A stretch of DNA of 64,000 bases from Parus major (lineage: Eukaryota > Chordata > Aves > Passeriformes > Paridae). Both the position numbers and the translations under genes were made by a program. Each line of letters opens with the position of its first letter. Within the stretch, counting starts at the first letter, position 1. The notes beneath the pieces were generated by a model, which worked only from the letters and a program-made list of their open reading frames with translations, made no database searches and was not told the DNA's origin. Below are positions 1 to 12,400 of this stretch, piece after piece. Location of the stretch: assembly GCF_001522545.3 (NCBI RefSeq), contig NC_031771.1, forward strand, positions 32,995,090 to 33,059,089, written 5' to 3'.

Positions 1-655
1 GGCCACACTATTGCTGATACAGGCCAGGATGCCGCTGGCCTTCCTGGCCACCTGGCCACAGCTGGCTCATGTTCAGCTGCTGTCAACCACACCCCAGGCC
101 CTTTTCCTCTGGGCTGCTTCCCAGGTGTGCACCTGTAGGCCTGTAGAGCTGCATGGGGTTGTTAGCATCCAAAGGCCTCAGTTCTTGTTCCAGTCTGTCC
201 AGCTCTCTCTGTAGAGCCTTTCTGCCCTCCAGCAGATTGACACTCCCATCCAGCTTGGTGTCATCTGCAACTGAGGGTGCACTTGATCCCCTTGTCTAGA
301 TCATTGATAAAGATGTTATAAAGTACTGGCCCTAGTACTGATTCCCTGGGGAAAAACACTTCCAGCCTTCCACCAGCTGGATTTAACTTCATTCACCACG
401 ACTCACTGGGCTGGCCATCCAGCCACTTTTTTGATCCAGTGAAGAGTGCATCTAATGCTGTGAGAGACAGTACCAAAGGCTTTACTGAAATCCAGGTGGA
501 CAATATCCACAGCCTTTCTCTACATCCACTAGGTTACCTGCTTGTAGAAGATGGTCAGTTGGGCAGGACCAGACTTTCATAAACCCATCCTGGCTGGGTC
601 TGATCCCTTAGCCTGTGTGATCTCACATGAGGTAATCTGTTCCATACATCTAGCT
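1..655 (-). mobile_element. CR1 LINE fragment (3' half of ORF2), antisense
   Basis: The + strand reads as the reverse complement of the CR1 non-LTR retrotransposon. It matches the remembered CR1 ORF2 region in order: the Gly/Ala/His-rich stretch near the 3' part at about 20-190, then the reverse-transcriptase stretch with the phrases ttggtgtcatctgcaa (about 257), gatcattgataaagat (about 299), actgattccctgggg (about 337) and tttactgaaatccaggtgg (about 481). The element's sense strand is therefore minus. Its 3' end lies beyond the window start and similarity fades near 650. Many small deletions and stops show it is an old, dead copy. The family is certain to me; the subfamily and exact edge need a RepeatMasker run. 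Confidence 0.9.
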
Positions 656-3600
656 AGATTTCACCCTATAAAAACCGAAAAATGACGAAAAAGGATTCAT
701 AATTGCAGCCAGGTTGCAGTTGGGTATTGAACCCTCAGCCTCAAACCAGAAAACTGGAAAGATGAGAGCAACTGCATCAGCGCCCCTCAGTTCTCAAGAG
801 GAATGAGATCTTTCCACATGGAGTAGAATACCTGTAGATAACCAATCGCCCAGAGGACCTAGAAATGAGTCTTGAGGAATACTGAAGCCCAGAATCAAAT
901 CTTTTTTATTTTGAAAGAAAAAGTAGAGCATTACAAAAAGGACAAATAGAAAATGAACACACACTTAGTATATTTTCCCTGTGCCCTGTTTTTCTAAAGG
1001 AATAAGAATTTTCCTATAAACTTTAGATAGCAAATACTTACTCTACTGAAATCAGATGATGCATAATAGTAAAGTTAATGTATGTTTTCAAGTGTTTATC
1101 TGAAGTTGTATTTTGTGATTCACTCAGCACAGCATGTGACTGAAAGTCATTCAGGGAAACCACAGCAGAGGACATGTTGAGTGTTAGTTGCTTTGAAGCT
1201 CCTATGTTTTAGCTCCGATTGTATCTGGCATGAGTAGTGAAAAATCCTCAACAAATACATGTTTCAGCCCTGCTCTGGACTGGCAGTCTTTGCTGAGAGG
1301 AGCAGCTGTTTCCACTGTTGCAAGCCAGGTTTTGTTCCAAATGAGACCTTGAAATTTAGATAAGGGGGTGAGGAACCAAGAGCAATCACTTAAAGATGGT
1401 TCTCAGAGCTATTTAAGTATCTAACTTATCTTTTCAGAATTAACTATCAGCTTTTAGACCAAAGGAAGACTGAGTTATTTCAGTATTTTTAGGGTATCTA
1501 AATGGCTTTGTGGAGCTGAGCCACAGTTGTTTTCAGTTACAGTCCTTTGTTTTGTTTTCTTAAAAATGGGTGTAAAATACTTTATTTTCTTTAAACTTTA
1601 TTTAGATTATTTCTTTCTTTAAAGGGGCTCTTAAGCTTAAGTTAGTCACTCTGTGATACTAGAGAGTTTTGACTGATGGTCACTGAGTAAGCAGGTGTAG
1701 TGATGTAAAAGGTTTGGCAAACACAGCTGTTTGTTGTCACTCCTCAGCAGAGGGAAAGGTGTGGCTTGGACTCCAGCAGTTGAGAGTTTAGTGCAGTGTG
1801 AAATCACAGTTACACAATTATTTCAGGTAAGAAACTTGAATGGCAAACCAGAAAGGTGCAGGCATGTATTTCCTTCTGCTGATGTTCCTACAGGAGCAGT
1901 AAGAGGAAAGATGGACAGTAGATCAATAGTGACATAGGCTACCAGAATTAGGTTTATTAAAACAGATTCCTTTCCTGTCTAAGAATTAAAAATATATCCC
2001 ATTCGGGTTATGCTTAGCAAGTTTTCAAAACACCTGCTTGTTATCCATCCAACATATGTATGATGTATGGCTTGACAAGAGGAGGAGCTGAGGGTCCAAC
2101 TACTTACGGCAACTCAGTTGCCGAGTCACTCAACTGTTGTCATTATCTGTAATCATATACTTAAGTATGATAATAAAAATATTTGCATTGAAAAATTGCA
2201 AAAATAAGACTATTGTCAAACTGGCATTGTTACTTTATCTAGCCCAGCTTGAAATAAAAGAGATGACCTGTAGGTAAAACCTATATTCTGAGATAGTGAC
2301 TCATCCCATATTGAAAACTTCTGTTTATTGCCATATATGCTTACTCTGTTTGATCCTAAAAATGCTGAATATAAATACGTATGTATGCATGCATGTATTG
2401 GTTAAAATTTCTTGGGAGAAAGCTCTGAGCAATGTCCCCTCCTGTTCCCAGGCTTTCCCTCAAATCTGCAAGATTTTTGCATGTACAGTGATGCTTATCT
2501 ATTTGTTCTTCCCTTTAACTGAAGCATATATGTAGTGAAATAATGGGTCTTTTCAGACCAGTAAGAATCCGTAAGAGGATGAGGAGTAAAGGCAGTGGAA
2601 GAGAAACTGTAAAGCTTTTCAGCTGTGACATTCAGTGTCTGGCATTAGGAGCAGGTGGAGGAAAGAGCAGTGGCTGATAAAGGCAGCACCATGTTTGCAT
2701 CTCTAAGTCTGTGATACCACCACGCTCACCAAATATAAGTTAGCCCAACAGCTTTTTCTTTCTTTTTCCTAAATTCATACTGCGACTACATTTAAACCTA
2801 AGTAGTATGTATGTAAAATTCATTATTTTAAGCATACTGAAGGAAACATTGAGACTGCAAGTTTGGTTGCTTTGTCTTTTGCATAATTACAAACAGCCCG
2901 GTTTCATCAAAAGTCAAGATTTTCCTGTGCTTCCTTATCTCTAATATATTTTGGAAGCTGAGAAGCATGTTCTGAGAAACACACTAAAACAGGCAGGTAA
3001 GCATCATCATACTTGCAGAATTCTTGAGACTTGGAGAAATGAAGACAGATTGAGCTTGAGCATTGCTCAAATAAATTTCCCCCTGACTATCTCTGCATGT
3101 GACATGAAAACTTCAAATCCTTCATTGTATTTAAAGACAGCAGCTTTTAAAGATGAAGAGAAGGATGCTAAAGCACTATGAGTCTACCTTTGACCTGCTC
3201 CAGACAAATCAATCCCATTTAGTTTCTCTACTCCAATCAATTTAGAAGGGGGAAATCAGAGACAGATTGTTAGAAGCCCTATAACTATTAGGAGGGCCAT
3301 CACAGGAAAGAGATTATGTAAAAGTGACTTTATATAATGATCACAGATAACACTATACAGTGTGCCAGTGAATGCAATTATATTTGGCAATAGCAACAGT
3401 AATGCAGCCATTATCTGTGAGATGAGTTTCCTAGAATTTTGTGAGAGCCTGTGTTTTAAATTTATTTCACCGTTAAAGGACAAGGATGTAAAAGCGTGCT
3501 GAACTTCCAGTCACAGTAATTTCTCACTAGCAGCATTGATCCCTGATTTGGACAGTGTTTCTAAACTTAAACTTCTGAGAATAAATATAAAGACCCAGAT

Positions 3601-4777
3601 GTTTTGTGAAAATAATCTTTTTTTTTTTCCTTCTGTCCCTCAGAAGCATGGAAGCAGAATCTGTGTAATTAATCATTACATCAGTATTACCTGCCCTCCT
3701 ATCTAAGTGTTCAATCCACACTCAGCCCTCGGATTGTTTTTAGGGTACTATCAAGTATCAGTGAAATCTATGCAACAAAACAAAAAAAAAACATAAAACA
3801 ACTTTTCCACATAGGCCCTAAAATGTACTAAATCATGTAAAGAATCTAAGATGCCATTCAGAGAAAAAGTTTTATTATACTTGGAATTTTAAGATTTTAG
3901 GGTTTTTTTGAGGGTTCATCAGTAGTTTTTTATTGTCCTTTCATGTTGACACAGCTATAGGTTTTCTCTGCACTTCCTCATTTCAAACCATTATTCTTCT
4001 GCCTAGTTCTTGATGTTGGCCTATCTTCTTTTCTTTTCTTTCTTTTCAGAGGAGCTCTATAAGATTAAGCAATAAGATTCACCAAAGCAGACTCAGGCCC
4101 AGCTGAGCTTATGCTAGAGATGGGAATTTGATTTAGTCTCACAGTTCTAATTTTTTTTTTAAAGCAAAACTAAACCCCTTTCTTTAGAAAGCAGGTAAGA
4201 ATAATACTGTGGAGCCTTCTTTATAACTCAAAGATTGGTACAAAAAAAAGGACACAAGCTCTGTTTTGCTCTTTGTGTTGGAGTTTGCCTTTAATTTGGA
4301 GCATTTGATTTCAAAGCTGATGCACACTACAGCCACAGGAACAGTGACTGAATGGTTGCAAGGGCTGAGATTCACATTTAGGAATAAATCTCTCTCTCAG
4401 CGGCTTCCCATACACAATCCCCACAGATGAAGGAGTATTTTTACCATTTACTTGCTGGCTTGTTCCGTAGCTGACAGACTGGGGACAGCTCAGAGCAGCA
4501 ATGTGAGAGAGATACAAATAACTGGGCTCCTGTGGGTATCACAGGGATGTGCTTCTATTTAAAGAACCATAAATACTTCTAATCATTGCCCAACTTCATT
4601 AATTCTACTTTAAATAAAGGTTTGATACAGATTTGAAAAATTAAATTATTGGGGGGGCCGTAGGGCACAAAGCGAACAATCTTCAAACATCAGAAACCTG
4701 TGGGATTCACTTTGCAGTAATATGATAGATGGCTTGACTAGACATGCCGTTTCCTATTTTCTACTTTCATTTTTCAG
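1..4777 (+). other. GALNTL6: GALNTL6 intron, 3' part (upstream of first visible exon)
   Basis: This is non-coding sequence ending in a polypyrimidine tract and the acceptor ttttcag at 4771-4777. After the CR1 fragment (1-655) it is ordinary AT-rich unique sequence. I see no tRNA, microRNA-like hairpin or open frame above chance length. The short open frames here (60-76 codons) share no recognisable motif and are interrupted in all alternative frames. Confidence 0.8.
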
Positions 4778-4961
4778 ACCAGATTGCACTTAACCACAAA
4801 ACCATCGTGTGTCCTATGATCGATGTCATTGACCACAATCACTTTGGCTACGAGGCACAGGCGGGGGATGCCATGCGAGGAGCTTTTGACTGGGAAATGT
4901 ACTACAAAAGAATACCGATTCCTCCAGAGCTCCAGAGAGCTGATCCCAGCGACCCCTTTGA
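4778..4961 (+). CDS. GALNTL6: GALNTL6 exon (catalytic GT-A domain, middle part)
   Basis: This 184-base exon encodes about 61 residues of a polypeptide N-acetylgalactosaminyltransferase, the Golgi enzyme family that starts mucin-type O-glycosylation by moving GalNAc from UDP-GalNAc to Ser or Thr. It starts in phase 1: its first two bases complete a codon, probably Asp, begun in the upstream exon. The frame reads through [20 protein letters not shown] and [18 protein letters not shown], both typical of the family. CPMIDVID follows the DxH metal-binding motif, which must lie in the missing upstream exon. Acceptor ttttcag and the perfect donor gtaagt (4962-4967) bound it. From memory, the Asn-His-Phe-Gly-Tyr stretch favours GALNTL6 over GALNT10, which has a different run there. 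Identity as a GALNT exon is certain; the paralogue is likely. Confidence 0.9.
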
Positions 4962-6094
4962 GTAAGTAGCAATAAAGGGGAGAGTGGGAACATGAAGAAG
5001 GGCAAGCAAAAAAATATGTAACTGTAGCAGAATCCAAGCCCAGACATTTCCATGTAGGCCACTTACTGCTAATGAAAGGTAATAGAAGAAAACAGGTTTT
5101 ATACAGGCTTATAAAACCTGAAAACTAGAAAAAGGATCAAGGCAACAATTCGCAGAATTCACAAGCTGTGCCTGGAAACACAACCTGGCTCAGTGACTGT
5201 ACATGAGAGACAGGCACATACTTGTAGTTAAGTATTGGCATCAGACAAGAAGTGATTGCAATGACAGGTATTCTGTTTATTTCACAGAAAATTTATTTAA
5301 TGTTTTATTTGCTGGAGGCTGATGCAATACACGCATCAGCAGCTGAGTCCACGTTACACCCAGCAGATGCTTTGTTTATAACTGTTTATATGGCTGCTGT
5401 ATATGCAGTGCTGTAATTTAAACACAGAGCTGTCAAACCTGAACACTGCCAAGATGATTTCTAAATAATTTTAGATAAGACAGCCTCTGATTCCAGTATT
5501 GTAGAGATCAGCTCATTCACAGAAATTATCTTCTTTTCACAAAGGTACATCCTTTTTCCTTATATTTTCTTATAATTATTCTTATGTAAGGATCAGTTTG
5601 GATTAATATTTACCAGAAGAGAAAGGACAGACAGAAATGGTTCTAATGTGGGAAAGTGTCCAGGTCTCTCACACAGGCACATCCCAGCAGGGCTGACACT
5701 CATTAGCCCAGGCTGAGCCTCCACACTGTAGGTTATGGCAGTTTGAAACCTCAGCATACTCCTCGCCCCAAAGCAAAATCTGGAAACAACAACAGAAGAA
5801 CTGTGTCTCTGACTCTAATAATCAGGGAATGACCAGCAGGGAGAAACAGGTGACTGTGACATTCATGGGCTCATTTTCATTATTCTACTTGTTCCTTTTT
5901 ACTTATCTCCATCCAGGCCCTTCAGTCTTCATCTTGCATTAGCATAAGTGCCAGTGAAGTTCTTTACATTAGGTGCCAATGTGACTACTTGTTACTGATC
6001 AGGTGGGAGATTCAGGCAAGCCCTGCCTTACATTTTTGGCAGCAGTTTGAATTTTGTATGGCCTGCACCTAAAATCACTCCAGCCTGCAAGTTC

Positions 6095-6714
6095 TAAGGA
6101 TGTCAGATCAGGTTATTATAAAACGAGTTATTTATTTGATAGATAGGCAATAACAGAAAAAAGGCCTTAAACAGAGTTACTTATTACAGAGTATAAAACA
6201 GAGAGAAACTGTAGATTACATAGAACAGTGCACAATGTAGAGGTACCTATATTAAAGCTAGCAAAGAGTTAGTATAGATTAAGAGGCAATGTAATTTAAC
6301 ACCAAAATAATGATAGTGTACAGTTCTTTCACTCAGCCCCTGGGAGAGTAACCATGAAGTAGGTATCCCAGATTTGGGGAAAAAGCCCCACACATTTCCA
6401 GGAAACATGCAGAAGACTTCTGCTTTGTGAAAGTTTGGTGTAGCTTTTATAGTTTGTAAAGTGAACTGTCAGTCAGAAATTCCAGCTTATCTTTCCAGAT
6501 CTCACTTCCACAGCAAGATATCTATTGACAGCTGGAAGCATTACTTTCATGGCATCAAAAAAATTCACTGCAAAACAAGCTGTCTTGATTGAGTTATTTC
6601 ACCAATTAGCAAGCTCCTGTGAAGGGCAAGATGCCCTGAGTTATTTCACCAGCTAACAAGACACAGATAAGCTCTTCTGAGGGGCAAGGTGCCCTGCTGC
6701 AGCACACCACAACA
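6095..6714 (-). mobile_element. Solo LTR-like element of an endogenous retrovirus, antisense
   Basis: Read on the minus strand this block has LTR anatomy. It begins TGTTGTGGTG at 6714, has a TATA-like box (ttttata on the + strand at 6445-6451), then a polyadenylation-signal-like AATAAATA about 310 bases further on (+ strand tttattt near 6131-6137). No retroviral coding sequence flanks it, so it would be a solo LTR left by recombination. The 3' boundary near 6095 is a guess, because I could not find matching target-site duplications: tagatg follows 6714 but has no clear partner. It could instead be another AT-rich dispersed repeat. The family is not assigned. Confidence 0.5.
6591..6695. repeat. 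Two-copy imperfect tandem repeat inside the LTR-like block
   Basis: A 47-base copy (6591-6637) and a 58-base copy (6638-6695) both start gagttatttcacca and end in gggcaag-tgccct. The second carries an insertion of about 11 bases (acagataagct region). In the antisense LTR reading this lies in the U3 part near the 5' end, where short enhancer-type repeats are common in retroviral LTRs. Confidence 0.7.
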
Positions 6715-8159
6715 TAGATGTAGCTAGTGCAATCACATAACACTTCAGAGCTGCTAGATCTTCAATTGCTCTGAATCTTGGTCCTCTGAGCAGTTGTGGT
6801 TGCTTGGCACTTACTGAAAGTAACCATTGTATAATTTGGTTCAGCAGTCACAGTGTGTATAAGTAAAACTTCTCTATTGCCAGGGTTGCTTATCAGTTGT
6901 TTCACATTTGTTTGTAGTATGCATCTTACAGAATCTTGCTGCAAAGACAAGAGAGGACGAAGAGGAGCCTCTCATAGGAAACTTTCTAGCAAGATGGGGT
7001 TTTTTGCAGTATAGAATAGATGTGGTAGTTTTGCATGAGCTGCTGTTCCCCTCAGCATGGCAGCAGTTGTTACCCACCTTGCCCTGCCAGCGTAAGACAC
7101 AGACAGATAAATGGCTTCTCAAGGAACAACATATAGTACAATGCAGCCTACAAATCTCTTGTAATCTGAGTGGTTGTCAGGTGGAAAGGCTTCCCAGTTC
7201 TTACACAAATCAATGAGAGTCTTCCTTTGTTTTCCCCATAACAGGATGCACATCGGAGCAAGGCTGCTGGAAAAGCAGCATTGCACAAGGAACCATCATG
7301 TCTGTCCCCACACATGCCAGCAGGACTGAAGGCTCACTGAGCTAGGACAATATGCTTGCTTAAAAGTACCCTCTGCCTAGAATGGCAAATGGGAATAGAT
7401 ATGTTTTAAATAATCACTATGATTTTTTGCTTGGGGGAAAAATTATTTCCTAATTCAAAGTCAGTACTGCTTCTCTCCTAGGGCATTCTCTGCTGAGATC
7501 TCAAGTTTTTAATACCTTGCTTACAACAAATACAGTAAACATTGCAAACCATTTTACTCATCAGTAACTTAATTGACCAAGACAGCTTCTCTGGAATAAA
7601 AGATATGGAACAGTTTTCCTTTAGGTACATATGTACTAAAACTAGAAATTGCTTCAGCCAGCACCATAATTATTATGCTACTATTTTGTAAGCAGTAGGG
7701 ATTTTTATTTTTTTTATTTAGGTTAAATATTTTACTGTTGGTATCGTAATAGTTTTATTTCTTGCCAGCAGAGTCAGATCTGAGATGATCCCTAATGAAC
7801 TGGAAAATTGCCAGCATTTTTAGTAAAACACCAGCAGATAATGTATACATGATCCAAAAAGCGTGCTGATGAGTTTTCCCCCTCACTTAAAATGCCAACA
7901 AAGTATATGTGTGAAGCAGAAAAGGTCACATCAGCCTTAGAAATAATGTATGTAAAACCAGATCAAACTACAGAAGACCTAAGAGCAGTGGTTGTATTAT
8001 CTGCATGGTACATTTGCTTTCCATCTGCACACGATCAAAGTACTGCTGCAGCAGACACCAGCAGCGTGTTTGCAGCTGACACAACCAGCTGAAGTGTTGG
8101 CAGGTAGGCTCTTGGTATGACAGGCTCACAGAGCTTACTAAACTCAGCCAGCTTAGCTA

Positions 8160-8444
8160 GTGCTCTGGAATTAATATTTTCCTGAGATTTGTGGTTTTTT
8201 GTTTGTATTCCACTATGGTCAGTTTTGACCAGGTACTCTGCCATTGGATGCCATCTATCTCAACACGGTCTTCCAGTTCAAAATCCCTCTAGTGAAGAAG
8301 AGACATTCTCATCCATTTGTGGTGAGAGTAGTCATGATTTATTGTTCCTATATCTGCAGTTCCACTTGGGGTAGCATCTCCATCCTTTGCTGTGACAGAA
8401 CTTGGAGCTTCACTGCAGCTTTCAGATTCTTCTCGCACACACTC
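8160..8444 (-). pseudogene. Possible processed pseudogene fragment, unidentified
   Basis: On the minus strand one frame is open from 8444 to 8292 (51 codons) and, after a single TAG at 8291-8289, again from 8288 to 8160 (43 codons). The first part is rich in Glu and Ser and includes APSSVTAKDGDATPSG and INHDYSHHKWMRMSLL; the second includes RDFELEDRVEIDGIQWQ. The composition looks protein-like, and there are no splice signals within it, which would fit a retrocopy. I do not recognise the parent gene, and an open stretch of this size can arise by chance. It is listed only so that it can be searched. Confidence 0.2.
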
Positions 8445-9322
8445 TCACCCATTGTCAGGCCCTCTGCAGCTGTTCACAACAAGTAGCTTTACACCAAGAT
8501 TTGGCTTGGTGTTTATGACTTTAAGACTGTAAAACATTCTCAAATACTTCTGGAGACAAATTCAGGTACAGATGATGTGCTAGCACCAACTGGGGAGTCA
8601 TATGACAAATCTGTTACTGCACTTGGATCAGGCAGCATTCATCCACAAATTTTATTAGTTTGGTTTACATATAATTTATCACTGGCTATGCCAAATTTCT
8701 GTATGTTTCACTGAACCAAATTTCAGTCATATAAAATGTACTTTCAGTCAAAGCTCCCATGTGAATTATTGGATATTTTTCTATGCTCATTGTAGCATAT
8801 AGGGAAGTTTAACAACTATTCCATAAACGGATCTCATGTAGCTTTTAAGATTAGTGATTTTTTTGAATGATCTGTGTGACAGTTTTTCAGGATGCATTGA
8901 ATCCTTATAGGCATGGAAACTGGACTTCTCCCCTAATAAGGTTGCCTTCTCCTCCAGTCTGTGAAAATCAAGGGATTTCCCTTTTTCATGTGCCACAGAA
9001 ACAACAGAAGTTTTATATTGCATTCAAGTGATCTGTCACAGTTGCAGATCATCACAGTGATGGTACTGATTTTTGTCCTGCAATTTGTGTACAACTACCT
9101 AAATAGACTTGGAAGGGTGCTTGATGCTGTTTTCCTCTCCTGCATGTGGAGTTGTGCAAACAACTCAAATTGGTGCTCTGATGCATGGTGGGAAATTGTC
9201 AGACAATTGTGGAATCATGATCATGTTATTATGATGCTTGCTGTTTTGTTCCCAGGATCAGTGGTCATTCAGCAGAACTGGAGATCACTTGGGACATTTT
9301 CTTCTAGTCTATAAGCAGGGAG

Positions 9323-9422
9323 GACCAGAGATGTTTACCTGCTTTGTGACCAGAGATGTTTACCTGCTTTGTGACCAGAGATGTTTACCTGCTTTGTGAC
9401 CAGAGATGTTTAAATGCTTTGT
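9323..9422. repeat. 25-bp minisatellite, 4 copies
   Basis: Four head-to-tail copies of a 25-base unit, gaccagagatgtttacctgc followed by tttgt, start at 9323, 9348, 9373 and 9398. The first three are identical. The fourth has two changes (acc to aaa-type at 9413-9414). The near-perfect copies suggest recent expansion and probable length polymorphism. The unit is not a multiple of three, so the open frames running through it are artefacts. Confidence 0.95.
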
Positions 9423-12400
9423 GGAAAGGGTCATCTTGGCTCACCTGCTGGTTTGTTCCTCTGTCACAGCAGAGGTTTGAGAGCATGCCCTTACAGGACA
9501 CACAGGTTTGGGGCATGGGAGCACACTCCTGGCTGTTCCTTTCCGTGGTGCAGACGCTCTGGTCTCCAGCAGAGTTTGCCTAACCCAAGCAATCGCCACT
9601 TAAACTAATAGGATAACCTTGTTACTATAATGGACTGTGATATACAGCACGTCAGTTTATATGATTTAATAGCCTGTCTGAGCTAAAAGCTGTGTGGAAG
9701 TTCAAAGTGGGGGTTTGATATGCTCAGGCCTGCTGGGGGTGACCGTTCTTTATTTCCTGCCAGCGCTTACATTACATCAGTTCATATTATCACATGCCTG
9801 ATCTGAAAACTGGCATCAGTTTCATGCCAGCTGCAACGTACTTTTAACCAGACAAGAAAACATCAGTTCAACTCAAAGAACTGTTTGGAAGGGGCTGCAG
9901 AGCTCTTTGAGCAGTTTTATGGTGGTGTAACTTTATGATGGAGGAAGGAGGGAAAGGTGAAGGTGAGACCTAACAATTTGCTATTGAATTGCAGCTCAAG
10001 ATGGAAAATTTAACCAATGAGAGAAGTGTTGTGCTATTTACAGGATGTACTCCTAGCACCTGAGGAAGTTAGGAGTGTTTTGGTGTGTGGCCATTCCCTA
10101 CTCTACAAGAGTTCTTTGCCTCCTAATGTAGAGCTGTGATCTCCAGACCTCCCTGAAGGGACACAGAGATGAAGAGTCATATAACTCTAGCAAAGTGCTA
10201 GGACAATGGTTTTGCAAGTACTGAGCTATTCAAGCAAGTAGAAACAACTTTGTAACACCTGACATTTTAGTTCCTATACTCAGTGTCCTATTTATAATAT
10301 AGAAATAGAATCACTCCACCATCACAAGGCTCTCACAGTGATAGGAGCCACTTATGTTTAATGGATGTACTTTTGGGTAAAATTTTGGACATGCTCAAGG
10401 GATAAAATTGGGTGATCAGTACATATTTCTTTTCCCTTGCATCACAGGCTCTCAACCTTGAATGTAATTTATGACCCTAATGTAGCTAGTTGTGTGTAAG
10501 ATTGGAAGGTTACTTGGCATTTTCTGTTGAATTGCAGACCTGAAATCACATTATTATTTTGTAAACTGTCATCCGGATGCTCTTTTATTTGAATTTGATA
10601 TACTCTCAGAAATACTCTTTTTCTGCAGCTCCTTACATTCAGTATTTAAATACATACTTTTTACAACATGTTGGTGCAAAGAAAGTCTTTGCTAAGACTG
10701 CATTTCAAATCTGACAAGTACTTTTACAATTTTATTATCGTTTTCTGAAGTTCAGAAAGTGCTTTGGACAATGATTTCTGTTCTACAGCTCCCAGTGCTT
10801 TATAGCCTATGTCTTTTATGGCTGATTTCTGCCTATAAACATATTCATAAAACCTCTCACAACCAGAAACAATCATCTATTTTTTTAAAGCCTGAGTATA
10901 ATCTACTGTTTTGAACTGTGCAATAGGAATGTTTTATGCAAAGGCATTACTCTACAGTGAAGCAGTCTCCAACCAGCACGAGTTTGTGTAAGTTACGGTC
11001 TTGATTTATTGTTTTGACAAGCTATGGTCTGTAAAAGACTGCTAGTGGAGATAACAATAGTGGATATAAAAATAGCTTTTACAAACTGTCATCCACCCAT
11101 GGCCCCTTGAAATATCAGAATTTTTTTCAATGAAAGGTACAAACACTAACACAGAGTTTGTGAGTGTGCATATGCTCATATTGAATCATTTCCTCCTGCC
11201 TTTGGTAGGATTTCAGTGTAGGGGTTCTGTACAACCAGTACATTTTCTCTGAGGACCAGTACAGAGGAGAAAGCTCTATAGAGAGTGTAGTCTGTCAGAA
11301 TGAAAAAAAAAAAAATTCAAAGATTAAAAAACTGCTGCTGGTTTAATTTTATTTTTCAGTCAAGGAAATAAATCACTCATCAAGTTCTACATGCTAGTTG
11401 AATTGGGTTGATTCAGATTTGATACACTACCTTTCACTGAAATGGTCATTGTGATTCATCCCACCCAAGACAAAAGAGTACTAATTTTATTCCTAATGCC
11501 TAAACTCATATTTCTAATTCTCTTTAATACTTGGAGCATCATATTTAGCATAAAAATATAAACATCTTGAGTGTAATGCTTGTAGAGTTGTTAGCCTGCT
11601 ATTTCACACCAGTATCAACTTTGGAGCTTGACAGTCTATATGCCCATATGCTGGGGCAGATTCATAGAATGGGTCATGAATACTACCAGTAATTAGAAAA
11701 TGAAGTAGCTTCTGGGCATGATTTCAATACGTCTTTACATAAAAAAAGACTAGGATGGTGGCCAAGAAGAAGACAGAGCTATATTGCTCAGTGCATACAG
11801 GTGAGCTATTTAAAACTATCACCATACTGTTGACACAGATGGCTTCACTTTCAAAATTATGAAATCAAGTCTGAACAGCTTTCCATAAAGAAAAATAAAT
11901 CACCTTTTTAAAGCAATTCTTTCTATTCTTATTTATATTTTTTTAAACCATTTTCTCTGAAACTTTCATGCAGAATTTGGTGACACCTATTGGTTCTAAG
12001 AAAGAGAAAACCAACACCCTTCTCTTACCTTTTATAGTGTCTATCAGCATAAATTTGGGAGAAACCTCTGCATCCACTTGGTTGTTGTGGTTTATTTAAA
12101 AAATTATCTACTGCTGTCTAAAACCTCAATCTAGTGCTGCAGTTGCTTCCAACAGAAGGAAGCACAAAGGCTGAACCAATTAATTTTATGGGACTGCTCT
12201 GTGCCAAACCACTTTCAAATCTGTACATTGATGCAAGTTCCACACATGCTCGTTGGCCCAGGTTTATTGATACTCCTTAGCATCTGTCCAGGATGGGATG
12301 TGTGTGTCATTTACCCCTTGCTCTGTGAGGTCTGCAGGAGCTCCACAGTATCACAGGGCTTTCCTCCAATGCCCATGGTTCTTTTTTCAGAGGCAGCAAT

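Noticed and set aside
4744..4777. In-frame ATG upstream of the exon as a translation start
   Set aside because: The Met-Pro-Phe stretch is the intronic polypyrimidine tract; the family's conserved sequence begins only after the acceptor at 4777.
9356..9583. 75-codon open frame starting in the minisatellite
   Set aside because: The 25-base repeat shifts frame at each copy; there is no real coding signal.
11655..11680. Antisense CR1 tail (ttcatagaatgggtcatgaa)
   Set aside because: Only about ten bases resemble the CR1 end and the following sequence does not continue the match.
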